From Anaeromyxobacter soli (GTDB lineage: Bacteria; Myxococcota; Myxococcia; Myxococcales; Anaeromyxobacteraceae), in contig NZ_JAKZLF010000032.1 of NCBI RefSeq assembly GCF_022808855.1, forward strand, positions 1 to 60,856: a stretch of 60,856 nucleotides of DNA, in the 5' to 3' direction. The notes under the pieces are model-generated. The model searched no databases. It worked only from the letters and a program-made list of their open reading frames with translations, and was not told the DNA's origin. Shown here one piece after another: positions 50,808 to 59,152 of this stretch (its first letter is position 1; each line of letters starts with the position of its first letter). The position numbers were made by a program, and so were the translations under genes.

Positions 50808-52196
50808 TCAGAGCGCTCGGCGCCGCTCGCCCGCGAGCGTGGTGAGCCGCCGCCGGACGAAGCCGATGTGCTCCCGCAGCACGTAGAACTGGTCGGCGAA
50901 GGCGACGGGGAGCTTGAGCGCGTCGGCACGACGCTCGATCGCGTCGAGCCGGTCGAGGAGCCCGGCCTGGTGCTCGGCCGCGTGGTCCAGCACGTCGCGC
51001 TCGAGCTCCAGGAGCGAGCCGTAGATCCGGTACAGGCGGGCCCGCACGCGCCAGGCGTAGACCTGGGGCACGAGCCGGAACACCGGGACGAGGAGGAGCA
51101 CGAGCGGCACCAGCACCATCAGGAAACGATCGGCGAGGCTCGCCGCCCAGAACGGCAGCATGCGGTAGAGCCAGCGCTTGCCGGACTCGTAGTAGCGCCG
51201 GGCATCGGCGCTGAGCGGCAGATCGTGCTCGCGGGCCACCGGGAACTCGCCCGCTCTCTGCAGCAGGAACGGACGGCCGTGGACCTCGCGCATCGTCTCG
51301 ATCAGCAGGTCCGAGATGGCCGGGTGCAGGTCGGCGCGCGCGACCAGCTCCACCGACGACGCGACCAGATCGAGGTCCGTGGCGGGCATGTTGTGGGCGA
51401 GATCGTAGGCGCCCATCGGGATGACGACGCGATCGAGGTCCTGGAACTTCCTCAGGTACGCCTCGACCTGCGAGAGCTGCAGCACGTGCACGCCCGGACG
51501 CTCGATGATGCTGCGGATCACCCGCGGCGACGCCGAGTCGCCCATGAGGAAGGCGGCGTCGACGTAGCCCTGCTCGAGCGCGTCTCCGACGAGGTCGTCG
51601 TCGAGGTCGAGCATCGTGGTGGGCCCTCCGGGCTCGATGCCGTTGGCCTTGAGCAGCGCGAGCGCGAGCACCCGGGTGCCGCTGCCCTCCGGCCCGATGA
51701 CGAGCCGCTTCCCGGCGAGCGCCGAGAGCCGGTCGGGCGGCGCCGCGCCGTGCACGAGGATGTAGAGCGGCTGGCGCGAGATGGTGCCGAGCGAGGCGAG
51801 CTCGCGTCGCCGCTCTCCGGGCTGCGGGTCGGGCAGCTTCACCCCCACCTGGACGAAGCCCACGTCCACGCCGGCGTCCGGATCGGCGAGCCGCCTGAGG
51901 TTCTCGAGCGAGCCGTTCGACGGCCTGACCTTCAGGGTGACGCCGTTCGCGGCGAACGCCTTCGAGTAGCGTTCTGCCGCGCGCTGGAAGCTCGAGCCGT
52001 CGGGCCCGGTCGAGATGGTGATCGTGGACGGCGCCGCCGGGCGGACGAAGTGCAGCACCGCCCAGATCGCCGCCGAGAGCGCGAGCGCGACCGGTACCAC
52101 GGTGACGAACAGGTCGCGCGACGAGACGCGCCGGAAGCGGGCCCAGCGGTGAGGCTTCTCGATCTTGTCCATGGCGGCTCTCGCGCGTTTTCTCAT
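50808..52196 (-). CDS. Orphan membrane-anchored TAXI-family binding protein
   Basis: This 462-residue protein is a TRAP-transporter solute receptor of the TAXI type (ISTGPDGSSFQRAAERYSKAF, LRRLADPDAGVDVGFVQVG, VIGPEGSGTRVLALALL, given in short). Unlike secreted receptors it has an uncleaved-looking N-terminal membrane segment (residues 29-50) and, after the binding domain, a second membrane segment (FLMVLVPLVLLLVPVFRLV). About 100 cytoplasmic helical residues follow (LYRIYGSLLELERDVLDHAAEH). No DctQ or DctM permease gene is near. It may be a sensor or a scaffold rather than a transporter subunit. The ATG at 52196 follows GAAGGTGAAGT; the ATG at 52172 is an alternative. Confidence 0.88.
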   Translation of the reverse strand: MRKRARAAMDKIEKPHRWARFRRVSSRDLFVTVVPVALALSAAIWAVLHFVRPAAPSTITISTGPDGSSFQRAAERYSKAFAANGVTLKVRPSNGSLENLRRLADPDAGVDVGFVQVGVKLPDPQPGERRRELASLGTISRQPLYILVHGAAPPDRLSALAGKRLVIGPEGSGTRVLALALLKANGIEPGGPTTMLDLDDDLVGDALEQGYVDAAFLMGDSASPRVIRSIIERPGVHVLQLSQVEAYLRKFQDLDRVVIPMGAYDLAHNMPATDLDLVASSVELVARADLHPAISDLLIETMREVHGRPFLLQRAGEFPVAREHDLPLSADARRYYESGKRWLYRMLPFWAASLADRFLMVLVPLVLLLVPVFRLVPQVYAWRVRARLYRIYGSLLELERDVLDHAAEHQAGLLDRLDAIERRADALKLPVAFADQFYVLREHIGFVRRRLTTLAGERRRAL

Positions 52197-52355
52197 ACTT
52201 CACCTTCGACCGGCAGTCGGACGCGCTCGCGTCGGGGCTCGCGTGCGTACTCCCGCGTCATCCCGATCTCGGACTCCGCTTCGTCGATGAGACGAGATCT
52301 CGAGCGGCAGCGGCTCGGGCATCGCCACCCCCGAGAGCGTAGATCAGATCTCTCG

Positions 52356-52385
52356 GATCAAGGCAGTGGGACACCGCCATGAGAC
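52356..52385. repeat. Left copy of a 30-base direct repeat
   Basis: From GATC to AGAC this segment matches 58611-58642 at 27 positions, with 3 mismatches and a 2-base gap; the longest exact block is AGGCAGTGGGAC. It covers the 3' end of the sulfatase-maturase gene. The two copies bracket the maturase-sulfatase-SulP-BASS block. Confidence 0.35.
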
Positions 52386-53593
52386 AGGCCGCAGCGAACG
52401 CGCCCAACCCTGTGGGAGGCGTCCGCGAACGCCTTCCGGACGTCCGACGCGGGCCGGCCGGCGCGGAGGAGCGCGGCCATCGCCCGCATCGGCCCGTTCA
52501 CGTGCCGGAAGAACGTCCGGTAGGCTGCGCAGAGGTAGTTGAGGCCGGGCTCCCCGTCCGGAGTCTCGATGAACCGGTCCTTGGGGCAGCCGCCGTGGCA
52601 GGCGAACCGGACGTCGCATCGGCGGCAATGTTCCGGCAGCGTGTCGCGCTTGTCCGTCCCGAACCTGCGCTGCCGATCCGATGCCACGAGCTCGGCGAGC
52701 CGCGTCTCCAGCACGTTCCCCAGACGGTGCGCGTCGTCGACGAAGTGATCGCACGAGTAGACGTCGCCACGGTGCTCGAGCACGACGGCGTCGCCGCACG
52801 TCTCCGCGAACACGCAGAGCGAGGAGCGGCCCAGGTACCAGGACTCGAGCGCCACGTCGAACGCCTGCACGTACACGTCCCCGACGTCCTCGCGGATCCA
52901 CTCGTCGAAGATCTCGACCAGGAACTGGCCGTAGTCCTCGGCGCGTACGGAGCGCGTGGTCACCGCGCCCGCGCCCCTCGTCTCGTCCCGCTCGACGATG
53001 GGGATGAGCTGGATGAACGGTGACACCTCCTCCTTGAGGAAGCGATAGACGTCGAGCGGGTACGGCGCGTTCGCGGCGTGCACCGCGGCGAGCGCGTTGA
53101 GACGGACCCCGTGCGAGCTCAGGAGCCTCACGCCGCGCATCACGCGATCGAAGGTCGGACGACCGCTCTTGTCCACGCGGAAGGCGTCGTGCAGGGCGCG
53201 CGGCCCGTCGACGGAGACCCCTACGAGGAAGTCGTGCTCGGCGAGGAACGCGCACCACTCTTCGTCGAGCAGCGTGGCGTTCGTCTGCAGCACGTGCTCG
53301 ACCGTGGTGCCGGCGCGCCGGTACTGCTGCTCGACCGCGATCGACCGCCGGAAGAAGTCGAGATCCAGCAGCGTCGGCTCGCCGCCCTGCCACGCGATCG
53401 TGACGGCGCCGCCCCGCCCCGCCTCGAGCCGCTGCCGCACGAACGCCTCGAGGACCTCGTCGGACATTCGAGACGTCGAGCCCGGATGGAGCCGCTCCTT
53501 CTCGAGGTAGAAGCAGTACTTGCAGTCGAGGTTGCAGATCGCGCCCGCCGGCTTGGCGAGGACGTGGAACGCCGCTGTCGGAGGCGCCGCCAT
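52358..53593 (-). CDS. Anaerobic sulfatase-maturating radical SAM enzyme
   Basis: This 411-residue radical SAM enzyme converts the active-site cysteine of sulfatases into formylglycine. The [4Fe-4S]-SAM cluster motif is C20-N-L-D-C24-K-Y-C27. WQGGEPTLL and VSVDGPRALHD follow as in anSME. The SPASM part has further cysteines (CVFAETCG, YSCDHFV, HCRRCDVRFACHGGCPKDRF) for two auxiliary clusters. Its ATG overlaps the sulfatase stop codon by one base (TGATG), so enzyme and substrate are made together. The sulfatase carries the cysteine form of the target motif, as expected. A short direct repeat covers its 3' end. Confidence 0.96.
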   Translation of the reverse strand: MAAPPTAAFHVLAKPAGAICNLDCKYCFYLEKERLHPGSTSRMSDEVLEAFVRQRLEAGRGGAVTIAWQGGEPTLLDLDFFRRSIAVEQQYRRAGTTVEHVLQTNATLLDEEWCAFLAEHDFLVGVSVDGPRALHDAFRVDKSGRPTFDRVMRGVRLLSSHGVRLNALAAVHAANAPYPLDVYRFLKEEVSPFIQLIPIVERDETRGAGAVTTRSVRAEDYGQFLVEIFDEWIREDVGDVYVQAFDVALESWYLGRSSLCVFAETCGDAVVLEHRGDVYSCDHFVDDAHRLGNVLETRLAELVASDRQRRFGTDKRDTLPEHCRRCDVRFACHGGCPKDRFIETPDGEPGLNYLCAAYRTFFRHVNGPMRAMAALLRAGRPASDVRKAFADASHRVGRVRCGLSHGGVPLP

Positions 53594-55956
53594 CAGTCGA
53601 ACCGGACCTGCTCCTCGAGCCGCTCGGCCGCGGTCAGCTCCACCGCCTCACCGAGATCGAGCTGGACGCGCTGGATGATCCCCGTGAACCGGAACGGGAG
53701 GCGATCGCGGTACCCGCCCCACACCGGCGAGAGCGAATCCTGGCCCACGTCGAAGCACTCCCCGAACCTGCCGGTCACCTGCTTCTCGACCCGCCCCTCG
53801 CCGACGACGCGGCCGTCACAGAGGAGCCGCACCGTCGCGCCGCCGCCGCGCTCGCGCGGATCGTCGCACCGGAACTCCAGGCGCAGCTCGACACGGCCGG
53901 CGGGGAGCGGTGCGTCGGAGACGACGTCGTACCGATCGTAGTCGAAGCGGTTGTAGTGGTAGCGGAGCCGGCCGCCGTCCACGAACAGCGTCCACCCGGA
54001 GCAGTCGCCGCCCATGCAGGCGATGACGCCCTCCGCGCCGCCCTCCGGGACCTCGGCCGTGACCGTGAGGACGTGATCCACGTTCGACGTCCGCGGCGCA
54101 CTCCCCTCCGGCAGCCGCACGAGGCCCGGGTCGAGCACGAGCCGGGTCCGCCCGGCGAAGAACCCCGGGCGCAGGGATGGATCGGCCCGCTCCACGAACC
54201 GGTCGTCGAGCGGCAGCACCCCGTGCTTCCCGGCCTCGGCGAGGAACAGGTCCCGGAGCTCGCGCAGCTTCTCCGGATGGCGCGCCGCGAGGTCCTCGGC
54301 CTGGCTGAAGTCGTCGCGCAGGTCGTAAAGCTCCCAGCGGTCCTCGGCGAAGTCGGCGCTGCCGCTCGTCTCCCACGGAAGCCGCCCGTGGCGGCAGGCC
54401 GCGAACCAGCCGTCGCGATAGATGCCGCGATTGCCGAGCATCTCGAAGTACTGCGTGTGCTTGCGGGTGGGCGCGTCCGCGTTCAGCCGGTCGAACGTGT
54501 ACGCCATGCTGACGCCTTCGATCGGCTTCTGCGTCACGCCGTTGAGCATCGTCGGCTCGGCGATCCCTGCCACCTCGAGGAGGGTCGGCACCACGTCCAC
54601 GACGTGGTGGAACTGGAACCGCTTCGCGCCGCGGTCCGCGATCCACGCTGGCCAGCTCACGATGAGGCCGTTGCGCGTCCCGCCGAGGTGCGAGGCGACC
54701 TGCTTCACCCACTGGAACGGCGTGTCGCCTGCCCAGGCCCAGCCCACGGCGTAGTGGGGCCAGGTCCCCGGGAGCCCGATCTCGTCGATCCGCGCGAGGG
54801 TCTGATCGAGCGGCGGCTCGACGCCGCTCATCGACGCCGTCTCGTTGATCGTGCCGTGGAGGCTCCCCTCCGCGCTCGAGCCGTTGTCGCCGAGGATGTA
54901 GAGGAAGAGCGTGTTCTCGAGCTCGCCGAGCTCCTCGAGCGTCTCGACGAGGCGACCGACCTCGAAGTCGGTGTGCTCCTGGAAATCGGCGAAGTTTTCC
55001 ATCTGGCGCGCGAAGAGCCGCTGCTCCTCCGGACCGAAGGAATCCCAGGCCGGCAGCTCCGCGGGGCGCAGCGTCAGCCGCGTGCCGGGGGGAACGACGC
55101 CGAGCTCGAGCTGGCGCGCGAGGACGAGCTCGCGGTAGCGGTCCCAGCCCATGTCGAACCGCCCCGCGTTGCGGCCGCGCCACGCGAGCGGCGGCTGGTG
55201 CGGGCCGTGGACGGCGCCGGGCGCGAAGTGCACGAACAGCGGCCGGGCCGGCGCGATCGTCTTCTGGCGACGCATCCACGCGATGCAGTCGTCCGCGAGG
55301 TCCGTGGTGAGGTGATACCCCTCCTCCGGCGTCCTCGGCGGCGCGACGGGCGTGGTGTCGCGATACAGCGCCGGGTAGAACTGATCCGTCTCCCCGCCGA
55401 GGAACCCGTAGAAGTAGTCGAAGCCGCGCCGGCTCGGCCAGTGGTCGAACGGCCCGGCCGCGCTCGTGTGCCCGTCGGGCACGTTGTGGTTCTTGCCCCA
55501 CCAGCCCGTCGACCAGCCGTTCTGGGACAGGATCTCGGAGATCATCGCGCAGCTCCGCGGGATCATCCCCGAGTAGCCCGGATAGCCGGTCGCCATCTCC
55601 GCCACGACGCCCGTCGCGGCAGAGTGGTGGTTGCGGCCGGTCAGCAGGGCCGCGCGCGTCGGTGCGCACAGCGCCGTCGTGTGGAACGCGCAGTACTGCA
55701 GCCCTTCGCGGGCGAGCCGCTCCGCCGTCGGCATGCGGCACAGCCCCCCGTACGCGCTCGACACCGCCCAGCCGGCGTCGTCCAGCAGCACGATCACCAC
55801 GTTCGCCGCGTGCGGCGGCGCCTGCGCGGGCGCCGGATAGTCGGGGCGCGAGTCCTCGTGCGTGAGGCCGATCTCCGCGCCCGCGAAGCGGTGCTCCGGC
55901 TTCGGGTAGACCTCGCGCTCGACGTGCCGCGGGAAACCCTCCTTCTCGCGCGCCAT
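53593..55956 (-). CDS. Arylsulfatase (Cys-type)
   Basis: This 787-residue sulfatase hydrolyses sulphate esters. The modification site is C97-A-P-T-R101 (consensus CxPxR), and metal-binding DD lies at 59-60 (VVIVLLDDAGW). TGWWGKNHNVPDG and LYILGDNGSSAEG complete the alkaline-phosphatase-fold site. The C-terminal 170 residues (HVLTVTAEVPEGGAEGVIACMGG, shown in part) form a beta-sandwich. There is no signal peptide, so it acts in the cytoplasm. The ATG at 55956 has GGGGAGGGGGGAGC upstream. It forms an operon with the maturase and is divergent from a SulP transporter, so the locus handles sulphate-ester use. Confidence 0.96.
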   Translation of the reverse strand: MAREKEGFPRHVEREVYPKPEHRFAGAEIGLTHEDSRPDYPAPAQAPPHAANVVIVLLDDAGWAVSSAYGGLCRMPTAERLAREGLQYCAFHTTALCAPTRAALLTGRNHHSAATGVVAEMATGYPGYSGMIPRSCAMISEILSQNGWSTGWWGKNHNVPDGHTSAAGPFDHWPSRRGFDYFYGFLGGETDQFYPALYRDTTPVAPPRTPEEGYHLTTDLADDCIAWMRRQKTIAPARPLFVHFAPGAVHGPHQPPLAWRGRNAGRFDMGWDRYRELVLARQLELGVVPPGTRLTLRPAELPAWDSFGPEEQRLFARQMENFADFQEHTDFEVGRLVETLEELGELENTLFLYILGDNGSSAEGSLHGTINETASMSGVEPPLDQTLARIDEIGLPGTWPHYAVGWAWAGDTPFQWVKQVASHLGGTRNGLIVSWPAWIADRGAKRFQFHHVVDVVPTLLEVAGIAEPTMLNGVTQKPIEGVSMAYTFDRLNADAPTRKHTQYFEMLGNRGIYRDGWFAACRHGRLPWETSGSADFAEDRWELYDLRDDFSQAEDLAARHPEKLRELRDLFLAEAGKHGVLPLDDRFVERADPSLRPGFFAGRTRLVLDPGLVRLPEGSAPRTSNVDHVLTVTAEVPEGGAEGVIACMGGDCSGWTLFVDGGRLRYHYNRFDYDRYDVVSDAPLPAGRVELRLEFRCDDPRERGGGATVRLLCDGRVVGEGRVEKQVTGRFGECFDVGQDSLSPVWGGYRDRLPFRFTGIIQRVQLDLGEAVELTAAERLEEQVRFD

Positions 55957-56014
55957 GCTCCCCCCTCCCCGCCGGCTCCCGCCGTGCCGAGAAGATAGGC
56001 TGGAGCGAGCCGCC

Positions 56015-57679
56015 ATGCGGAAGACGACGCTGCCCAGGGACACGCTCGCCGGCCTGGTGAACGCGGTGGTGAGCGTGCCCGACGGGCTCGCCTCCGCAGC
56101 GCTCGCGGGCGTGAACCCCGTGTACGGCCTATACACCAGCGTCGCCGCGCCGCTCGCCGGGAGCGCGCTCGTGAGCGCCCAGCTCATGCAGATCGCCACG
56201 ACGAGCGCCGCCGCGCTCGTTGCCCGCCAGGCGGTCGCCGCCCAACCCGCAGAGCGGCGTCCGGAGGCGATCTTCCTCCTTGCGGTCGTCGCAGGGCTCT
56301 TCCTCGTGGTGTTCGGCCTCCTGCGAATGGGCCGTCTCTCCCGCTTCGTCTCTCACGCGGTGATGACCGGGTTCCTGGGCGGCGTCTCGGTCGTGCTCGT
56401 CCTGGATCAGCTCGCGCCGCTCGTGGGGTTCGCGGCTCGGGGGCGCAATCCCGTGGCCGAGCTCGCGAACCTCCTCGCGAACGTCGGCCGGTTCGACCCT
56501 CGCACCATCGTGGCCGGCGTGCTGGCGCTCGGCCTCGCGTCGGGGCTCCGCCGCACGCGGCTCGCGACGTGGTCGTCCCTCGTCGCGCTCCTCGTGCCGA
56601 CGGTGCTCGTCCTCCTCGCGGGGTGGGAGGGCGTGCAGCAGGTCTCGGACGTCAGCCCCATCCCTCGCGGGTTCCCGCTCCCCGCGCTCCCGCATCTCGA
56701 TCTCCTGTCGCCCGAGCTGCTCGCCTCGGGGTTCGCGCTCGCGGTCGTCATCGCGGTCCAGGGTGTCGGCGTCAGCCAGACGGTCGAGAACCCCGATGGC
56801 CGGCCCGTCAATCCGTCGCGGGACCTGATCGCGCAGGGTGCCGCCAACGTGGCGAGCGGGCTGCTCTCCGGGATCCCCGCGGGTGCCTCGGTCGGGCAGA
56901 CCGCGCTCAACGTCGCCATGCGCGCTCGGAGCCGGTGGGCCGGGATCCTGTCGGGCGCGTGGATGCTCGTCATCGTGCTGCTCGTGCCCGGGCTGGTCGG
57001 CCTCGTCCCCATGGCCGTCCTGGCAGCCCTGATGATCATCGCGGGCCTCGGCGCGCTCGACCTGCGGGAGGCGCGCTCGATCTGGGCGACGGGCGGAGCG
57101 GCGCGCTGGGCGATCGCCGTGACCTTCGCCGCGACGCTCGTGCTGTCGGTGCCGGTCGCGGTCGGGGTCGGCGTCGTCCTGTCGATCATGATGCACCTCG
57201 CGTCGGCGAGCGACGTCACCGTGAGGGCGCTCGTGCGGCTCCCCGACGGCCGATTCGCGGAGGAGAAGCCGCCGCCGCGCCTCGCCAGCGAGGCGGTCAC
57301 CGTCCTGCACACGCAGGGCAGTCTCTTCTTCGCCGGCGCGCGCCGGCTCGAGGAGTCGCTTCCGAGCCCCGTGGGCGCCGTCCGGCCAGTGGTGGTGCTC
57401 CGGCTCCGCGGGCGGACGCGCGTCGGCGCGACGCTCATCGAGGTGCTCGATTCGTACGCCGACGAGCTCGAGGCGGTCGGCGGTCGACTCTACCTGAGCG
57501 GCGTGGAAGGCGCGGTCCGCGATCAGCTCCGGCGCACCGGGAAGCTCGATCTCGAGCGCGTGGTGCGCGTCGTTCCGGCGACGACGATCCTCGGCGATTC
57601 GACGGCGCAGGCCCTCGCGTCGGCGAGCGCATGGCTCGGGCGCCCCCGCGCCACGCGGCCGCGCGCGGGCAGCGCGTGA
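56015..57679 (+). CDS. SulP-family inorganic anion transporter
   Basis: This 554-residue protein has the SulP transmembrane core (GLVNAVVSVPDGLASAALAGVNPVYGLYTS in part VSVPDGLASAALAGVNPVYG, and MTGFLGGVSVVLVLDQL) and about 12 membrane segments. A cytoplasmic STAS domain is at the end (VTVLHTQGSLFFAGARRLEE, VVVLRLRGRTRVGATLIEVL). Such proteins take up sulphate or bicarbonate-type anions. It is divergent from the arylsulfatase (58 bases between starts) and may carry the released sulphate or the organic anion. The 8-base gap to the convergent BASS gene leaves no room for a terminator. Confidence 0.93.
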   Translation: MRKTTLPRDTLAGLVNAVVSVPDGLASAALAGVNPVYGLYTSVAAPLAGSALVSAQLMQIATTSAAALVARQAVAAQPAERRPEAIFLLAVVAGLFLVVFGLLRMGRLSRFVSHAVMTGFLGGVSVVLVLDQLAPLVGFAARGRNPVAELANLLANVGRFDPRTIVAGVLALGLASGLRRTRLATWSSLVALLVPTVLVLLAGWEGVQQVSDVSPIPRGFPLPALPHLDLLSPELLASGFALAVVIAVQGVGVSQTVENPDGRPVNPSRDLIAQGAANVASGLLSGIPAGASVGQTALNVAMRARSRWAGILSGAWMLVIVLLVPGLVGLVPMAVLAALMIIAGLGALDLREARSIWATGGAARWAIAVTFAATLVLSVPVAVGVGVVLSIMMHLASASDVTVRALVRLPDGRFAEEKPPPRLASEAVTVLHTQGSLFFAGARRLEESLPSPVGAVRPVVVLRLRGRTRVGATLIEVLDSYADELEAVGGRLYLSGVEGAVRDQLRRTGKLDLERVVRVVPATTILGDSTAQALASASAWLGRPRATRPRAGSA

Positions 57680-57687
57680 GCGGTGTC

Positions 57688-58569
57688 CTACGTGGTCCGC
57701 CGGCGCGGGATCCAGGTCCCCGCCTGTCCGCGGGCGCGTCTGCGCAGCACCTTGGCGACCGGGAACAGCACGCCGAGCGCCACGAGCGACGAGATCACCA
57801 CCATTACCAGCGTCCGCGGATCGTGGAAGCTCCCCGAGGCGACCACCGTCGCGGCCGCGATGTTGCGCTGCGCGGTTGCCAGGCCGAGCACCCCGCGGCT
57901 CTCGTCGCTCGGGCCGCCGAACCCGTAGCCGACGACGAACGCGAACGCGACGACCAGGAGCGCCGCGAGGATCGCGCCCGTCCCGAAGACGTCGAGGATC
58001 GCGCGCAGGTTCAGCATCACGACCGTCGCGACCATCACGATGAGCGCGAGGGTGGACAGCTTCCCGAGCGCCGGTCGGACGCGCGCCGCCCAGCGCGGCG
58101 ATCTCGCCCCGACGAGGAAGCCGACGGCCATCGGCAGGACCATCGTCACGACCAGCGGCCGCGCGATGGCGCCGGCGCCGACGTCGGCGGCGTCCGGCAC
58201 CGCGATGGGCACCGTGATCGTCATGAAGACGACGGTGGCCGGGATGAGGAGCAGGAGCAGCGTCGCGCTCAGCCCGACGTCGTGTTCGGCGTGCTCCGTG
58301 AGCTTGACGAGGAACGGCGCCCCCGCGGCCACGCCGATGAGGATGAGCCCGACCTCGAGGGAGCGGTCGAGCGACAGGTGTCTGGCCACCACGACGGCGA
58401 TCACCGGGACGAAGACGAAGTTCGGGACGAGCACGCGGAGGACGAGCCGCAGGTCGCGGAGCGGAGCGACGACCTCGCGCAGCGAGTGGCCGAGGCCGAG
58501 CGACAGCATGCTCGCGACCGCGAAGACGGCGACGCTGGCGCCCGAGAGGGCGGAGACGAGCTCGGTCAT
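57688..58569 (-). CDS. BASS-family (bile acid:sodium symporter-like) transporter
   Basis: This 293-residue membrane protein has about nine membrane segments and the BASS/ACR3-like fold. Helix 1 and 2 hold MLSLGLGHSLREV, and the central LGLATAQRNIAAATVVASGSFHD carries the crossover motif region of the family (shown in part as GLATAQRNIAAATVVA). Substrates of the family are organic anions such as bile acids, pantoate or keto acids; here unknown. The ATG at 58569 lacks a Shine-Dalgarno sequence. It converges with SulP after only 8 bases and lies downstream of the Cys-rich protein on the same strand. Confidence 0.9.
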   Translation of the reverse strand: MTELVSALSGASVAVFAVASMLSLGLGHSLREVVAPLRDLRLVLRVLVPNFVFVPVIAVVVARHLSLDRSLEVGLILIGVAAGAPFLVKLTEHAEHDVGLSATLLLLLIPATVVFMTITVPIAVPDAADVGAGAIARPLVVTMVLPMAVGFLVGARSPRWAARVRPALGKLSTLALIVMVATVVMLNLRAILDVFGTGAILAALLVVAFAFVVGYGFGGPSDESRGVLGLATAQRNIAAATVVASGSFHDPRTLVMVVISSLVALGVLFPVAKVLRRRARGQAGTWIPRRRTT

Positions 58570-58610
58570 GCGCCAAGGAGGTGCGCACCGGCGCGGCGGG
58601 GGACAAGGCA

Positions 58611-58642
58611 GATCGAGGCAGTGGGACGCCCGGCCATCAGAC
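58611..58642. repeat. Right copy of a 30-base direct repeat
   Basis: This segment matches 52356-52385 at 27 positions, with 3 mismatches and 2 extra bases, in the same orientation. It lies in the 124-base gap upstream of the BASS transporter. It could be a recombination footprint or the relic of a duplicated gene end. Confidence 0.35.
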
Positions 58643-58693
58643 CCGCGCGTCGCCCGCAAGCCCAGGGGCGCAGAGCGCGCCCCGGGCTCCCGC

Positions 58694-59077
58694 TCACCAT
58701 ACCGAGACGACGAACGCGGCGGCGGTGGCGAGCCAGCCCAGGAGGAGGATCGGGCCGAGCGGATAGACGTGCGGGATCTCCAGGCAGAGATCGCGGCGGG
58801 CGCAGGTGAGCCGCCGCCTGCCGAGGAGCTGGCACCGGAGGCACTGGAGCGCGCCCGGGCTCCGCTCCCGGGCCGTGCCGAGCGCCAGCCGCGTTCGAGC
58901 GAACGTCCCGGCTCCGCCGGGCACCCCCGTCGGCGCCACGCCGGCTCCGTCGACCGTGGGACCCGCGGTGCTCGCCACGAGCTCCACCCACGGCGTGCAA
59001 CCGTCCACCCCCGTCGGGGGACACATCCCGTCCGCCTCGCTCCAGCTGCCCCGATCCACCAGCACCCGTGTCGCCAT
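58694..59077 (-). CDS. Cys-rich tail-anchored protein of unknown function
   Basis: This 127-residue protein is not recognised. The first half is Gly/Thr/Val-rich (GVDGCTPWVELVASTAGPTVDG, in part), followed by a short Cys cluster (LQCLRCQLL...TCARRDLC) that could bind a metal. It ends in a membrane segment (GPILLLGWLATAAAFVVSVW), which makes it a tail-anchored protein. GAGGAGGCGACC precedes the ATG at 59077. It is divergent from the broken MocR regulator and upstream of the BASS transporter, so these may once have formed one regulated unit. Confidence 0.72.
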   Translation of the reverse strand: MATRVLVDRGSWSEADGMCPPTGVDGCTPWVELVASTAGPTVDGAGVAPTGVPGGAGTFARTRLALGTARERSPGALQCLRCQLLGRRRLTCARRDLCLEIPHVYPLGPILLLGWLATAAAFVVSVW

Positions 59078-59152
59078 GGTCGCCTCCTCGGTATGACGTG
59101 AGGATGCTGGGCGACTGGTCGTTGAAACAGGGCCGGATCCGACATTATCGAT

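Noticed and set aside
58569-58581. AAGGAGG at 58574-58580 as ribosome binding site for a plus-strand gene
   Set aside because: The GTG is too close and the 61-residue product (Thr/Pro/Arg-rich) looks non-coding; the true gene is the BASS transporter on the other strand.
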